A DNA stretch of 54,393 nucleotides from Emticicia sp. (GCA_017495105.1 JAFEIL010000234.1:1-54393); one strand, 5' to 3'; shown: positions 42,231 to 51,931, numbered from the stretch's first letter. Notes: generated from the letters alone by a model not told the origin. Numbers and translations: made by a program.

Positions 42231-42797
42231 ATGGATAAATTAAAAAGATTTGTACGAGATAATCGTGAAGCATTTGACGACTATGAGCCGTCGGCTGACT
42301 TATGGAAAAAAATAGAGGCAAAAAATATTCATACCAAATCTGGGGGTAAATTTGGGCGTTTGCAAAATTGGATTAGTAGTCGACCGAAATTTACGTTGGG
42401 AATGGTGGCTGGCTTTGTGGTATTTTTAATGGTGAGCTATTTGGCTTATAACTATGCCAAACCTGCTTCACAGAATCCTGAAATTATGGCTTTGAGTCCG
42501 ACTTATGCGAAAGAACTGACACAGTTTGCGTCGTTAGTCGAAGCAAAACGTGAGGAATTAAAAACCATTGAGAAACAAGACCCCGAACTCTATCATCAGT
42601 TTGATACTGAACTGAGAGTTTTGAACCAAAATTATCAGAATCTTAAACAAGAATTACCCAAAAATCCGAACCAAGAAGAGTTGCTTAAGGCAATGATTCA
42701 AAACGTTAGTATGCAGATTGAGTTGTTAAATCAGCAGTTAGAAATTATTCAGAAAATTAAAGAAGCAAAAAATGAAAAGACAAACACAATGGTATAA
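42231..42797 (+). CDS. Single-pass anti-sigma-like protein with periplasmic coiled coil
   Basis: 188 residues. Cytoplasmic N-terminus (DNREAFDDYEPSADLWKKIE), one membrane span (about 54-75, FTLGMVAGFVVFLMVSYLAY), then a helical region with heptad-like leucines (about 90-180, LRVLNQNYQNLKQELPKN, IQNVSMQIELLNQQLEIIQK). The arrangement downstream of a sigma factor suggests an anti-sigma factor. Its last 26 bases overlap the next gene. Confidence 0.7.
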   Translation: MDKLKRFVRDNREAFDDYEPSADLWKKIEAKNIHTKSGGKFGRLQNWISSRPKFTLGMVAGFVVFLMVSYLAYNYAKPASQNPEIMALSPTYAKELTQFASLVEAKREELKTIEKQDPELYHQFDTELRVLNQNYQNLKQELPKNPNQEELLKAMIQNVSMQIELLNQQLEIIQKIKEAKNEKTNTMV

Positions 42798-43914
42798 GTC
42801 GGTTTCTCCTAATTCTCAATTGATTAGAAAATTAATGACGGTGTTTTTCTCGTTTATAACGGTTTTATCTTTGGCCAATAATGTAGGAGACTCAGTACAA
42901 GGCTTAAAACTAGACTGGATAGAACGCCGAAAAAGTATTACGTTTTCATATATACTTTTGGTTAGCGATAAAATTTCACTGGATAACCAATTTGGCGATA
43001 TTAAAGTGGGCTTTTGGGACAAAAATGAGGTAAAAGTTGAAGTTTCGATATTGGCAAATGCCACTTCCGAAGAGCGAGCAGCCAATTTTATCAGTACGGT
43101 TGATGTGCAAGGTAAAAAAGTAGATGGAATGGTGAGTGTCAAAACCACGATTGACCGTGAAGGAGGAAATTATAATAATAACACATGGAATTGGAAAGTT
43201 GGAAGTAACGAAAAAAACTCCTTAAAGATTGATTACAAGGTTTTTATGCCAAAAGGTAATATGCTGAAAGTGAAAAATTCGTTTGGAAATACTTTTTTAC
43301 CTTCTTTTGCTTCCTTATTAATAGTCAATCAGAGTTATGGGAAATTAGTGGCCGAAGATATTTCAAATCCACAGTCTGATATTAGTTTATCATTTAGTCA
43401 AGGCTCAACGATTCGCTCAATGACTGGTGGAAAATTGAAGTCTTCGTATTCAGGAATAAAAATGGAGCGTGCCGACGATTTGATTTTCAATAATAGCTTT
43501 GGCGATATTGATATTAAAGAAGTAGGAAAATTGAATGCAAAAATCTCGTATTCTAGTGGAATGATTGGTACAATCAACGAGTCATCAAATTTGAAACTCG
43601 AATTTTCGGGAGGTTTTAAATTAGGAGAATTGGGGCGAAATGTCAAAGAATTGAACTTAAACGCCAGTTATTCGCCCGTAAACTTAGTATTGAGTAATAA
43701 TGTTTCGTATGATTTTGAAGTAAAAGCAAATTACGGAGATTTTAGTTATCCAAATGAGCGTGAGGTTTCGTTTACGACCAACTCAGAAACAGAATCTAAA
43801 AAAGAAAACCACCATTTTAATCCAGTAAAATATTATATTGGTAAAATAGGTAAAGGCTCGGCTGACTGCAAGATTGTAGTAAATGGAAACTTTAGCAGTG
43901 TGAAGTTTAAATAA
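42772..43914 (+). CDS. Exported DUF4097-like beta-strand-repeat protein
   Basis: 380 residues. A signal-like segment lies at about 20-36 (KLMTVFFSFITVLSLAN). The body is a series of short beta repeats with FGDIKVGFWDKNEVKVEVSI, NSFGNTFLPSFASLLIVNQS, NNSFGDIDIKEVGKLNAKIS and VKANYGDFSYPNE, which is the right-handed beta pattern of DUF4097 (putative adhesin) proteins. Function unknown; as last gene of a sigma operon it is probably the envelope component. A terminator follows. Confidence 0.75.
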   Translation: MKRQTQWYKSVSPNSQLIRKLMTVFFSFITVLSLANNVGDSVQGLKLDWIERRKSITFSYILLVSDKISLDNQFGDIKVGFWDKNEVKVEVSILANATSEERAANFISTVDVQGKKVDGMVSVKTTIDREGGNYNNNTWNWKVGSNEKNSLKIDYKVFMPKGNMLKVKNSFGNTFLPSFASLLIVNQSYGKLVAEDISNPQSDISLSFSQGSTIRSMTGGKLKSSYSGIKMERADDLIFNNSFGDIDIKEVGKLNAKISYSSGMIGTINESSNLKLEFSGGFKLGELGRNVKELNLNASYSPVNLVLSNNVSYDFEVKANYGDFSYPNEREVSFTTNSETESKKENHHFNPVKYYIGKIGKGSADCKIVVNGNFSSVKFK

Positions 43915-43940
43915 GTCTTTTGTAAAAGAGTGTTTTAAGT

Positions 43941-43975
43941 AAAGGCAGTACAGATTTTGTTTGTACTGCTTTTTA
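43941..43975 (+). terminator. Terminator of the plus-strand ECF operon
   Basis: GCAGTACA (43945-43952) and TGTACTGC (43962-43969) with a short loop, then TTTTTAT. Confidence 0.8.
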
Positions 43976-44006
43976 TATTTACAAACAAGTCGCTAGGAGA
44001 CTTGTT

Positions 44007-45161
44007 TTACTTGATAGCAACCAAAGCAGGTGTTTCTGTAAGTGATTTTTTCAAAATATATTTAGCCATTACAGGAAAATGGTCGGAGAAATTAACACTT
44101 GAAATGGTTTTATATGATGCAACATGCCAATCGTGGCTTACAAATTGTTGGTCGATACGAGCAAAATAGGGCTGGCGATTCAACGTAAAACCCATTCCTT
44201 TACCAGCTTCTTCAAAGGCATTTTGAAAGCTTAACTTGAGTTTTCCATATGAATATCCAAAAGGCGTTTCGTTGAAATCACCACAAATAATTACAGGGTA
44301 TTTACTTCCCGAAACATAAGATTCTACTTCACGCATTTGTTCGTCACGTTTTTCAAAACCTTCTTTTAAGCGACGGAAACTATCGGTCAGTTCTAAACCA
44401 AAGGTTTTTACATGTCCTTTTTTCAAGGCATCAAAGGCTAAATTAATGCGTACACCCATCGACCAAAGATGTACATTCACGACTCTTACAGTATCATTTT
44501 TATAAGCAATATCCGCACATAAATAGCCATTGATATTAGGTTGATTTTTTCTGTCCCAAATTTTACTGTATTGTTTCAAAATTGGATATTGCGAAAACAT
44601 TGCCAAGCCAATAAAACCTTTTTGATCAAATTTGGTTAGTTTTATTGCACTATTTGCGTATTTTGACTCAATATCTTTGTTTGGTGAATATTCCTGAAAA
44701 CAAGCAATATCTGCTTGAATTTTAGCCAAATTTTCATCACTATTATGTTTTTCGTCAAAGCATTCTCCATTGAAACTCAAAACTTTTAAGGCTGAAACAT
44801 TCTCCAACTTCATTTCGCCATGACTAATTCCAATCGTACGTTTGATAAGAGGAAAAGTAAGAAGGATCCAAATAAAGCCCGTAGCTGCCACAATTTTTTG
44901 TTTTTTAATGAGTAAATAACACGTTGCAGAAAGTCCTGACAAGACCGCCAAAGGCAGACTCATCATGATAAACCCTGCACTCCAATGGTCGAAAATTGGG
45001 TAATAGCAAAACGCCATTGTGATAAATAAGTAGAGTAAAGCTGTATAGGAAAGTGGATATTGGCGGAAAACCTTAAAAATGAAACCAACTGTTTTAGATA
45101 ATATTTCAATCCAAATCAGCACAACATCCAAAAGAAATGTTTTTACATCGTATAGTTTCAT
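44007..45161 (-). CDS. Membrane-anchored endonuclease/exonuclease/phosphatase-family protein
   Basis: 384 residues. Three hydrophobic segments fill the first 110 residues (FLIT MAFCYYPIF region, IMMSLPLAVLSGLSATCYLL, TGFIWILLTFPL). The EEP catalytic domain follows: FNGECF, DIACFQEYSP with the metal Glu, RVVNVHLWSMG, YPVIICGDFNETP and SVNFSDHFPVMAKY with the C-terminal Asp-His. Could be a nuclease or a lipid/sugar phosphatase acting outside the inner membrane. The substrate is unknown. Confidence 0.83.
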   Translation of the reverse strand: MKLYDVKTFLLDVVLIWIEILSKTVGFIFKVFRQYPLSYTALLYLFITMAFCYYPIFDHWSAGFIMMSLPLAVLSGLSATCYLLIKKQKIVAATGFIWILLTFPLIKRTIGISHGEMKLENVSALKVLSFNGECFDEKHNSDENLAKIQADIACFQEYSPNKDIESKYANSAIKLTKFDQKGFIGLAMFSQYPILKQYSKIWDRKNQPNINGYLCADIAYKNDTVRVVNVHLWSMGVRINLAFDALKKGHVKTFGLELTDSFRRLKEGFEKRDEQMREVESYVSGSKYPVIICGDFNETPFGYSYGKLKLSFQNAFEEAGKGMGFTLNRQPYFARIDQQFVSHDWHVASYKTISSVNFSDHFPVMAKYILKKSLTETPALVAIK

Positions 45162-45220
45162 AATTTTAAATTGCTTAGGTAAGTAATTGAACAGCAGTAA
45201 ATAAGCTGAGAAAAAACAAT

Positions 45221-45260
45221 AAAGACGGAATGCGTTCCGAAGAACACAGTCCGTCTTTTT
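45221..45260 (-). terminator. Terminator after the coiled-coil protein gene
   Basis: AAAGACGGA and TCCGTCTTT (45221-45229, 45250-45258) form the outer stem, with an inner imperfect pairing. T-runs occur on both strands, so it can work in both directions. Confidence 0.75.
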
Positions 45261-45285
45261 AAAATTAAATCGAAATATAGGTTAG

Positions 45286-46245
45286 TTATTTTACTTCAAA
45301 TGCTCCTACACCAATTTTGAAGCCTTCTGAATAAAGTTCAACGCTGTATTTTCCTTTTGTGTAGTTTGTGCCTTTGCCAGATACCAAATCGACACGTTGG
45401 TCATTGTTTTCAAACGGTACACTTTTTTTGAAACTATAACCAATTTCTTTGCCATCTACTTGTACGATTCCACCGTTACCGTTTTCTACAACTGCACCGT
45501 TGGTATCTAGAACACGCACATAAATATCTTTGTTGTTTTGGGCCGCTACGGGGTTTGAAGGCATTATAAATGCTACTTTTAATTGGTCGATTCTTTTTGC
45601 TTTATATTCGCCACCATCGCGTTCTTTTCCTTTTGATGAAAGTGCCGTAACCTGCACATTGATCGCCTTCATTGCCGAAGCTAAAGTTACTTGACGTTTC
45701 AAGTCATTGTTTTTAGTAGTGAAATCATCTACTGTTTTTGTCAAAGTTGTAGATAATTCTTCTTTCTCTGTTTTAAGAGCTGTATTCTCTACAATCACTT
45801 GTTGTTTTTCAGTTTCGAGAGTTTGCGTTTTCGCAACCAACATACCGTTTTCTGCTTTCAGTTTACGAATGTCATCGTCTTTAGCAACTAAGAATGTTTC
45901 ATAATCTTTGATTTTTAACTCGTATTTTTGAACTGAGAAGCTAAGGTCAGTTTTTAATTTTTTCTTATCATTTTCGAGTTGAGCTTTAACCGCTTCTAAT
46001 TCAGAAACACTTCCGCCTAAGCTTTGAACCTCAAGAATTTTCTCATCCAATGATTTTGAGATAGAGTCAAGTTTGATTTGTGTTGATGAAAGTTGTTCTA
46101 CTTTCGAGGTCAATGATTTTTGAAGTTCGATAGTTTCATTTCTTGCACCCATGAATAAATAGCCCAAAAGAGCTAATACACCGGCCATTACTCCGATGAT
46201 TACTTTCAAAAGTCCGTTGTTATTATTTGATTGCGTTGTTTCCAT
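45286..46245 (-). CDS. Membrane-anchored coiled-coil protein with C-terminal beta domain
   Basis: 319 residues. Short cytoplasmic N-terminus, one membrane span (about 12-33, LLKVIIGVMAGVLALLGYLF), a long coiled coil (about 35-195, with repeated KLKAENGMLVAKTQTLETEK-type heptads), and a C-terminal beta domain (about 200-319, MKAINVQVTALSSKGKERDG, KAKRIDQLKVAFIMPSNPVA, SVELYSEGFKIGVGAFEV). No named family. It could act as an envelope spacer or scaffold. Monocistronic. Confidence 0.75.
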   Translation of the reverse strand: METTQSNNNNGLLKVIIGVMAGVLALLGYLFMGARNETIELQKSLTSKVEQLSSTQIKLDSISKSLDEKILEVQSLGGSVSELEAVKAQLENDKKKLKTDLSFSVQKYELKIKDYETFLVAKDDDIRKLKAENGMLVAKTQTLETEKQQVIVENTALKTEKEELSTTLTKTVDDFTTKNNDLKRQVTLASAMKAINVQVTALSSKGKERDGGEYKAKRIDQLKVAFIMPSNPVAAQNNKDIYVRVLDTNGAVVENGNGGIVQVDGKEIGYSFKKSVPFENNDQRVDLVSGKGTNYTKGKYSVELYSEGFKIGVGAFEVK

Positions 46246-46326
46246 TTTGCTTAATAGATTTAAGTTTATGGTTACAAAGCAACAAAGTCAAGGTTAAAGG
46301 CGAATTAAATCGACTTTAATTTTAGC

Positions 46327-47718
46327 TTAAAATTTGAAGTTGGAAATTTGCTTGCGAAATATCAAAGTAAAAACAGTTTCATCAATAGTAGAAATTACAC
46401 TAATATCGCCATTGTGAAGTTTGACGATTTGAGAAACTATTGCCAGACCAACACCATGCCCTTTGGTAGCTTTGGCGGTGGCATTGCTTCTATAAAAAGG
46501 GCGAAAAATATATGGTAAATCAGCTTTGGGAATTATGGGGCCATTATTCATAAACGAAATCTTCATTTCTTTGACAGAAGCTGAAAAACTTACAAAAACA
46601 CTGCTATTTTCTGAAAATTTACAGGCATTATCCATCAGATTCATCAAGGCTACTTTCAAAGAAGCTTCATTTCCTTCAATAATTAAGGCTTCTTCATCTT
46701 CAGGAAAATCGCTAAAATCAATATTTATTACATAATCTTCGTGCCATTTTTTTAGTTGGCTTTTGGCTTCCCACAAAAGTTCGTCCATGCGTAGGGGAAG
46801 GCGTTGAATTGCTTCGGCATTGACAACCGTATTAGCCAAATTTAACAAAGTATTAGTCAGTTGCGTAAGCGTTCGGGTGTCTTCTTGGAGTGATTTTAGG
46901 CTTTCTTCATAAACTTCGGGGGTGCGTTTTTGTAGCAGAGTAATATCAATTTGAGAATAAATTTTAGTTAGTGGATTCTTCAATTCGTGCGATACATTGG
47001 CGATAAACATTTTTTGCATCGTAAATGCTTCTTGAATACGGTCGAGGAGCTGATTGAAAGTGGCGACTAAACGCCCGATTTCGTCGGAGCGATTGGGGTG
47101 TTGCACACGTCTTTCGGTATTTGCAGGAAAAATTTCGTTTACCTGTGTTATAATTCCCGACATAGGGGCAAGGGCCTTATCGGCAAAAAACCATCCCGAA
47201 AGCCCCGAAAGTAATAAACCAACAAGTACCATTATAGTCAGAATTTTGCGGAGGTCTTCGAGGGCTTCTTTACCATTATTATCTATGGCACTCACAATCA
47301 CCCAATAGCTGGCCTTGCCTTTTTTGAGTTGAATACCAAGTGTTTGATAAAAACCAGCATAATAATAGGTCGGCTTGCTTTGTTGTTGAATATTGGGAAT
47401 CAACTCTTCATACAGGCCTGAATATGGTTCTTGACTTGCAAAAACGAGTTTTTTTAAATTTTCGTCATATACATAAATACTTTCGTCACTTAGCAATTCT
47501 TTATCGGCGGTATTTACGAGTTTTAGTACCGTAGTATCAGCCGTCTGGAGGTCGAAAAGTAGGGTAGTGGTCGTTACGGCACGATCCTGTAGGCGTTTGA
47601 AAAAACGCTTTTCGAGATAAAGTTTACTGAAAAAATACACACCCACCGAAAAAAACAGCAAAATTGCCGTTACTATAGCCATAAATTGGTAAGTAAGTCG
47701 GGAACGAATGTTTATCAT
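46327..47718 (-). CDS. Sensor histidine kinase
   Basis: 463 residues from ATG 47718 (INIRSRLTYQFMAIVTAILL). Two membrane spans (about 10-32 and 163-185) enclose a periplasmic sensor domain; a HAMP domain follows, then the H-box FIANVSHELKNPLTKIYSQI, N-box NLMDNACKFSEN and G2 box GHGVGLAIVSQI. In the G1 box the usual Asp is replaced (MNNGPIIP). It pairs with the response regulator gene 110 bp upstream. The open frame to 47829 is rejected as leader. The stimulus is unknown; the architecture is CusS-like. Confidence 0.87.
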   Translation of the reverse strand: MINIRSRLTYQFMAIVTAILLFFSVGVYFFSKLYLEKRFFKRLQDRAVTTTTLLFDLQTADTTVLKLVNTADKELLSDESIYVYDENLKKLVFASQEPYSGLYEELIPNIQQQSKPTYYYAGFYQTLGIQLKKGKASYWVIVSAIDNNGKEALEDLRKILTIMVLVGLLLSGLSGWFFADKALAPMSGIITQVNEIFPANTERRVQHPNRSDEIGRLVATFNQLLDRIQEAFTMQKMFIANVSHELKNPLTKIYSQIDITLLQKRTPEVYEESLKSLQEDTRTLTQLTNTLLNLANTVVNAEAIQRLPLRMDELLWEAKSQLKKWHEDYVINIDFSDFPEDEEALIIEGNEASLKVALMNLMDNACKFSENSSVFVSFSASVKEMKISFMNNGPIIPKADLPYIFRPFYRSNATAKATKGHGVGLAIVSQIVKLHNGDISVISTIDETVFTLIFRKQISNFKF

Positions 47719-47828
47719 GGAGAAAGTTCTTACGGGGTCGCCCGTTCGATTTATAGTGCAGAGTTTAAAGTATCGCCACTGCGATACTGAGTTTTTGTTT
47801 GCTGTTTCAGACCACTCAGAATTCAGCA

Positions 47829-48503
47829 CTATTTTTTCATAACATAGCCCATACCAATTTGAGTATGTAAGAGTTTTATCTCAAAATCTTTATCAATTTT
47901 TTTACGGAGAAAATTTATATAAACTTCAATGACATTTGTGCCAGTATCAAAGGTAATATCCCAAATTTTTTCGGCCAACTCTACTTTAGAAATCACTCTT
48001 CCTTGATGCCGGATAAAGTATTCGAGCAATAAAAATTCTTTTGCCGTTAGTGTGATTTCTTTGCCACTACGAGTTACGGTTTTAGCATCTAAATCCATTT
48101 CGAGATCAGCTATTTTGAGTAGATTTGCGGTCTGAATCGAGCCAATATTTCGGCGAGTTAAAGCACGGATTCGTGCCATTAGTTCACGAAACTCGAAAGG
48201 TTTTGCCAAATAATCATCTGCACCAGCATCTAGGCCTATTATTTTGTCATCGGTTGTGCTTAAAGCTGTCAGTAATATAATTGGAGAAGCTATACCTTTG
48301 GCACGAAGCTGTCGACAAAGCTCCAAGCCGCTAATTCCAGGCAAAATAATATCAGAAATAATGAGTGTATAACTATTCCGGATGGCTAATTGGAGGCCAA
48401 TCAGGCCATCGTAAGCTAAATCAACTTCCCATAGTTGTTCTTCAAGCCCTTGTTTGATGAGTTGAATGGTCTTTGCTTCATCTTCAATTACGAGTATTTT
48501 CAT
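47829..48503 (-). CDS. OmpR/PhoB-family response regulator
   Basis: 224 residues. Receiver domain with acidic pocket IEDE (6-9), phospho-acceptor Asp51 (LIISDIILPG), Thr79 and Lys101 (LAKPFEF); winged-helix DNA-binding domain with TLTAKEFLLLEYFIRHQGRV and NVIEVYINFLRKKIDK. Transcription factor partner of the kinase encoded just downstream on the same strand. A -7 box lies 24 bp before the start. Confidence 0.93.
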   Translation of the reverse strand: MKILVIEDEAKTIQLIKQGLEEQLWEVDLAYDGLIGLQLAIRNSYTLIISDIILPGISGLELCRQLRAKGIASPIILLTALSTTDDKIIGLDAGADDYLAKPFEFRELMARIRALTRRNIGSIQTANLLKIADLEMDLDAKTVTRSGKEITLTAKEFLLLEYFIRHQGRVISKVELAEKIWDITFDTGTNVIEVYINFLRKKIDKDFEIKLLHTQIGMGYVMKK

Positions 48504-48526
48504 GTTATTTCCTTTCGCTGCTGGGT

Positions 48527-48534
48527 CAAAATTA
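48527..48534 (-). promoter_or_regulatory. -7 box upstream of the two-component operon
   Basis: TAATTTTG on the minus strand fits TANNTTTG, 23 bp before ATG 48503. No TTTG is found at the expected -33 position. Confidence 0.4.
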
Positions 48535-48592
48535 GGAAAATTTAAAGATAAACGAATTGAAGATGTATATAATTGTTGAAATTGAGTAATGC

Positions 48593-51415
48593 TTAAAAGT
48601 CTTCAACTGCCGTCAAAGTTACTTTTTCAAGCAAGCCTGAATCTCTTGGTTGCCAGTTTAGGGTTGTAAAATAGCCATTTTTACCCAAATTTGGTCGTAA
48701 CCTTGCTGATACGTTGATATTATAAAACTTTTGCCAAACTTCGCCTTGTTTTTCAATCGCAATTACTCGGTTTGCCATTGAATTTGAAACATTTATTACT
48801 AAAGTATTCTGTGTTTTTAGTAATGAAATTGGTACAAAAACTTTGTAAGTTGGTCCTATTAAAGTTCCTAAAAACTGACCATTGACCATAACGGTTGCAC
48901 TTTCGGCAACTTTTCCTAGATCAAGCCAATATCCTGCTGATGAGGTATTTGGCTTTGCAAAATCAATAGAATAAGAAGCTGTTCCAGAAAAATTTTTGTA
49001 GGCATCTCCTTCCATTTTTGTCCACGAGCCGAGTGATTTTGTTTCTACAGTTTTTGGTAATTGTGGGCCACCTTCTAGGAAACTGATTTTCCATGTTCCT
49101 GTCAATTCTTGTGCTTCACCTTTTGGTTTATAATAGGCATAATTTACTCCCGAAACTGGTGTTTTGTAAGTTTCAATAATGCAAGATTCGCCTGCCGCCA
49201 ATTGTAGATAAATTTCGCTGGTTTTTGCGTTGTACTTTGCCATGCCTAGCGTTTCGCTCATTGGGTTATACAAAGCGGCTGATTGAGCATTAACCGAAAG
49301 TTTTACCCAACCATCAAATGCTTTTGTTGTTTTGTTGTTTACGAAATAGTAATTACCTTTTGTATGCGTTTTCCTCACAAATTGCAAGCCGTTATCAATC
49401 ATTGTTTCTCGGTGAATTTTAGCAAAAACCATCATTTCGTCTAAGTTTTCTCCTACTAAAAACGAACCTTGACCGATTTTTGCTTGACTGAAACCTGCGG
49501 TGTTTTTTACAAAATTTAATTCAGCCAATAAAGATTTAAACTTACTTCTTCGTGCGTCTAAATTACCCAAACCCGGCACATCAGTAGGAAGTTTTTTATG
49601 GAAAATAATATTTGCACCTTGTTTTGCTAAAGCAACCAATTTCTCAAAAGTTTCGAGAGGAACTTGCTCACTTTCAGCCAATAAGATGGTTTTGTAGCTT
49701 ATTCCGCCCGTTAGGACTGCTTGGTTTTTAGTGCTTAAATTTCCGATTTGTTTGTCAGAAATAAAATCAAAACCATAGCCTCGGTCGAGGAGTTTTTGAC
49801 CTAATTCTTTAAAATCTGTGCCGTTAAATTCGGGCGTTACGCCATCGAAATGCTCCAATAAACCTTTAGGAGAAGGTTCGGTTAGTCGGTCGGTAATGGG
49901 AAAGTAGAACAGCACATCATTATTGCCTTTGCTATCCTGCAAGAAAGTTTGGCAACGAGCCACGTAATTATTCAATTTACCAAAATCTTTCCAAAAAGGA
50001 TTATGAGGTGTGAAATGTACTGCAGCATAAAACAACCAACCAGGAAAAGCCGCTTCTTTGGGCGAATAATTTGTGCCGTGATAAAAAATATGATTTACAC
50101 CACCGACCATGAAAAGGTCTAAAGCACGTTTTATATCAGATAAATTTGAAAGGAAGTGTTCGTTTTCCCAAGTAGCCGATTCTGAAGAAGTGAGTTTTTT
50201 ACCCGTAACATTAGCTGCCGACGATGCAAATTTTATTCTTAATAAATCTGTCCCTTCTATTTCTGGAATGTCAACAACGCTGTATAAATCCAAAGTATTG
50301 GCTGGCGAACCGTGTGCTTGGTTTCTTACGATTTTGCCTCTTGCATGAGCCCAATTTGTCCATTCAGAAGTATATTTTTCAAGAATCAAATCACCGATTG
50401 TTGTCCTGTAATCAAACAAAACTCTGTGATTCAGGTCGGTATTTTCTTTGCTAAAAAGATTCGGCAAATGATTGCGAAGGTCGTAGCCTCGACGAGTTTT
50501 AAACTCATCGAAAAGAGCTTCTGTCCAATCAGCTTGTCCACGAGCATCATCAACTTCATAAGAATCATTGAAAAAAGCTCGCATACTTGAAACGTCGGTT
50601 TTTGCAAAAGCCTTATCGAACGCTGAAAGATAATTTTTAATAGCTTTTGCCGAAAAATGGTCAATTACATCACCTTCGCCACCTGGGCCAGCACGCTCAA
50701 CCATTTTGCCATGAAATCCTTGAAAAATTGCATAAAGTGTCCAATTTCCTGCGGGAGCTTGCCAGTTTAACTTTCCTTCTTTGTTTACTTTTTCAGTTAG
50801 ATTTAACACTTCTTTCCTATCTGAATAAGCCATTAAAGTTTGTATTGGCAGTACTTGCTCGAAACGTACTTGATCGATGGCCAATTCTTGCAAATTGTCA
50901 TTTTTTGATATGGGATATTTTAAATCTTTAAGCTCGGTTTTCTTCGGTAAAACATACCTTAAAATCGGTTGCTGCACAAAAGTGATGTTCTCATTCAGCG
51001 TTTCGCCTTCTTTTAGTTGATATGTTTTATGAAAAACTGCTTTACAAGCATCTTCCGGAGTAATCCAACGACCACCAAAAGGCCAACCCGAAGCATTAGC
51101 CAAGTCGATGCCCATGCCGAGGCGAGTGCCTTCTTTGAGGGTGTGCTTAAACATATTGACCCATTTGGGCGAAAGAAAATCTATAAACTGCGATTCGTAG
51201 CCTTTTACGCCATAAATTGGTGTGACTTCCAGACCTCCTAAACCTACTTTTTTATAGGCTTCCATATTGTAGGTCAGGTCTATTGGATTCACGGCACTGC
51301 CTTCCCACCACCATCTCGACCACGGCTTTGATTGCTGCGTGATGGGCTTCCATTTTGGTTGAGCAGCAGCAATTGTGCTTGCGAGAAGTATGATTGTAAA
51401 TGTTTTATTTAACAT
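48593..51415 (-). CDS. GH106-family alpha-L-rhamnosidase-like glycoside hydrolase
   Basis: 940 residues with a signal peptide (MLNKTFTIILLASTIAAA). The family start is clear: SKPWSRWWWEGSAVNPIDLT, YKKVGLGGLEVTPIYGVKGY, then MGIDLANASGWPFGG (about 30-116). The middle includes FNDSYEVDDARGQADWTEAL and WENEHFLSNLSDIKRALDLF. The C-terminal part (about 800-935) looks like beta-sandwich modules (AGYWLDLGKVAESATVMVNG). GH106 enzymes remove rhamnose from plant polysaccharides such as rhamnogalacturonan. No SusC/SusD pair is in the window. It is divergent from the Gfo/Idh gene. Confidence 0.85.
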   Translation of the reverse strand: MLNKTFTIILLASTIAAAQPKWKPITQQSKPWSRWWWEGSAVNPIDLTYNMEAYKKVGLGGLEVTPIYGVKGYESQFIDFLSPKWVNMFKHTLKEGTRLGMGIDLANASGWPFGGRWITPEDACKAVFHKTYQLKEGETLNENITFVQQPILRYVLPKKTELKDLKYPISKNDNLQELAIDQVRFEQVLPIQTLMAYSDRKEVLNLTEKVNKEGKLNWQAPAGNWTLYAIFQGFHGKMVERAGPGGEGDVIDHFSAKAIKNYLSAFDKAFAKTDVSSMRAFFNDSYEVDDARGQADWTEALFDEFKTRRGYDLRNHLPNLFSKENTDLNHRVLFDYRTTIGDLILEKYTSEWTNWAHARGKIVRNQAHGSPANTLDLYSVVDIPEIEGTDLLRIKFASSAANVTGKKLTSSESATWENEHFLSNLSDIKRALDLFMVGGVNHIFYHGTNYSPKEAAFPGWLFYAAVHFTPHNPFWKDFGKLNNYVARCQTFLQDSKGNNDVLFYFPITDRLTEPSPKGLLEHFDGVTPEFNGTDFKELGQKLLDRGYGFDFISDKQIGNLSTKNQAVLTGGISYKTILLAESEQVPLETFEKLVALAKQGANIIFHKKLPTDVPGLGNLDARRSKFKSLLAELNFVKNTAGFSQAKIGQGSFLVGENLDEMMVFAKIHRETMIDNGLQFVRKTHTKGNYYFVNNKTTKAFDGWVKLSVNAQSAALYNPMSETLGMAKYNAKTSEIYLQLAAGESCIIETYKTPVSGVNYAYYKPKGEAQELTGTWKISFLEGGPQLPKTVETKSLGSWTKMEGDAYKNFSGTASYSIDFAKPNTSSAGYWLDLGKVAESATVMVNGQFLGTLIGPTYKVFVPISLLKTQNTLVINVSNSMANRVIAIEKQGEVWQKFYNINVSARLRPNLGKNGYFTTLNWQPRDSGLLEKVTLTAVEDF

Positions 51416-51931
51416 ATTCTTTTGTTTTTACCGAGTGTCAGTCGCTAAGTAGGCACATATTTTAATATTAATACAGAGATTTTTTGTGTAAATCCGTGTT
51501 GTCTGTAGTCTCTAAGTCTCAATTTGTGGTTTTCTCCCCACGAAACAGCATATTTGTAGAAGCTATTGTGTTCGTTTTAGTCGTAAAGAAAGCATATCAG
51601 AAATAGTGATGATATAAGTTCGACATCGCACATCAAGTTTTTTTGATTGATAGAGATTTGGAAATATTGATAGTAAATATACAAATAATTATATGACAAA
51701 ATAAACAAATCTACTATTCGATACTCTCCTGTGGTCACACGGATTTGGTATGAGTATAGTCAATAGATACTTGATACTTGTCGAAAGTTTCGATTTATTA
51801 AAATTTTTTAAAATAAAATCGCTCAAAATATTTAAAAAAGCCTTTTTTTGCACTAATTTCATCTTGTCAAAAATATTCACCCTGTAATATTGCTCTTTGT
51901 GATATTACTTAAAATCTATCATCAATTCATT
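51416..51931. other. 516-bp gap between divergent GH106 and Gfo/Idh genes
   Basis: AT-rich; it must hold both promoters, but no full TTTG-N19-TANNTTTG match was found on either strand. No ORF with coding character, RNA gene or repeat was recognised. Confidence 0.5.

Noticed and set aside
47719-47829. Upstream extension of the histidine kinase
   Set aside because: The sequence is intergenic in character (hairpin GTATCGC/GCGATAC, repeat-like core) and does not fit the kinase N-terminus.
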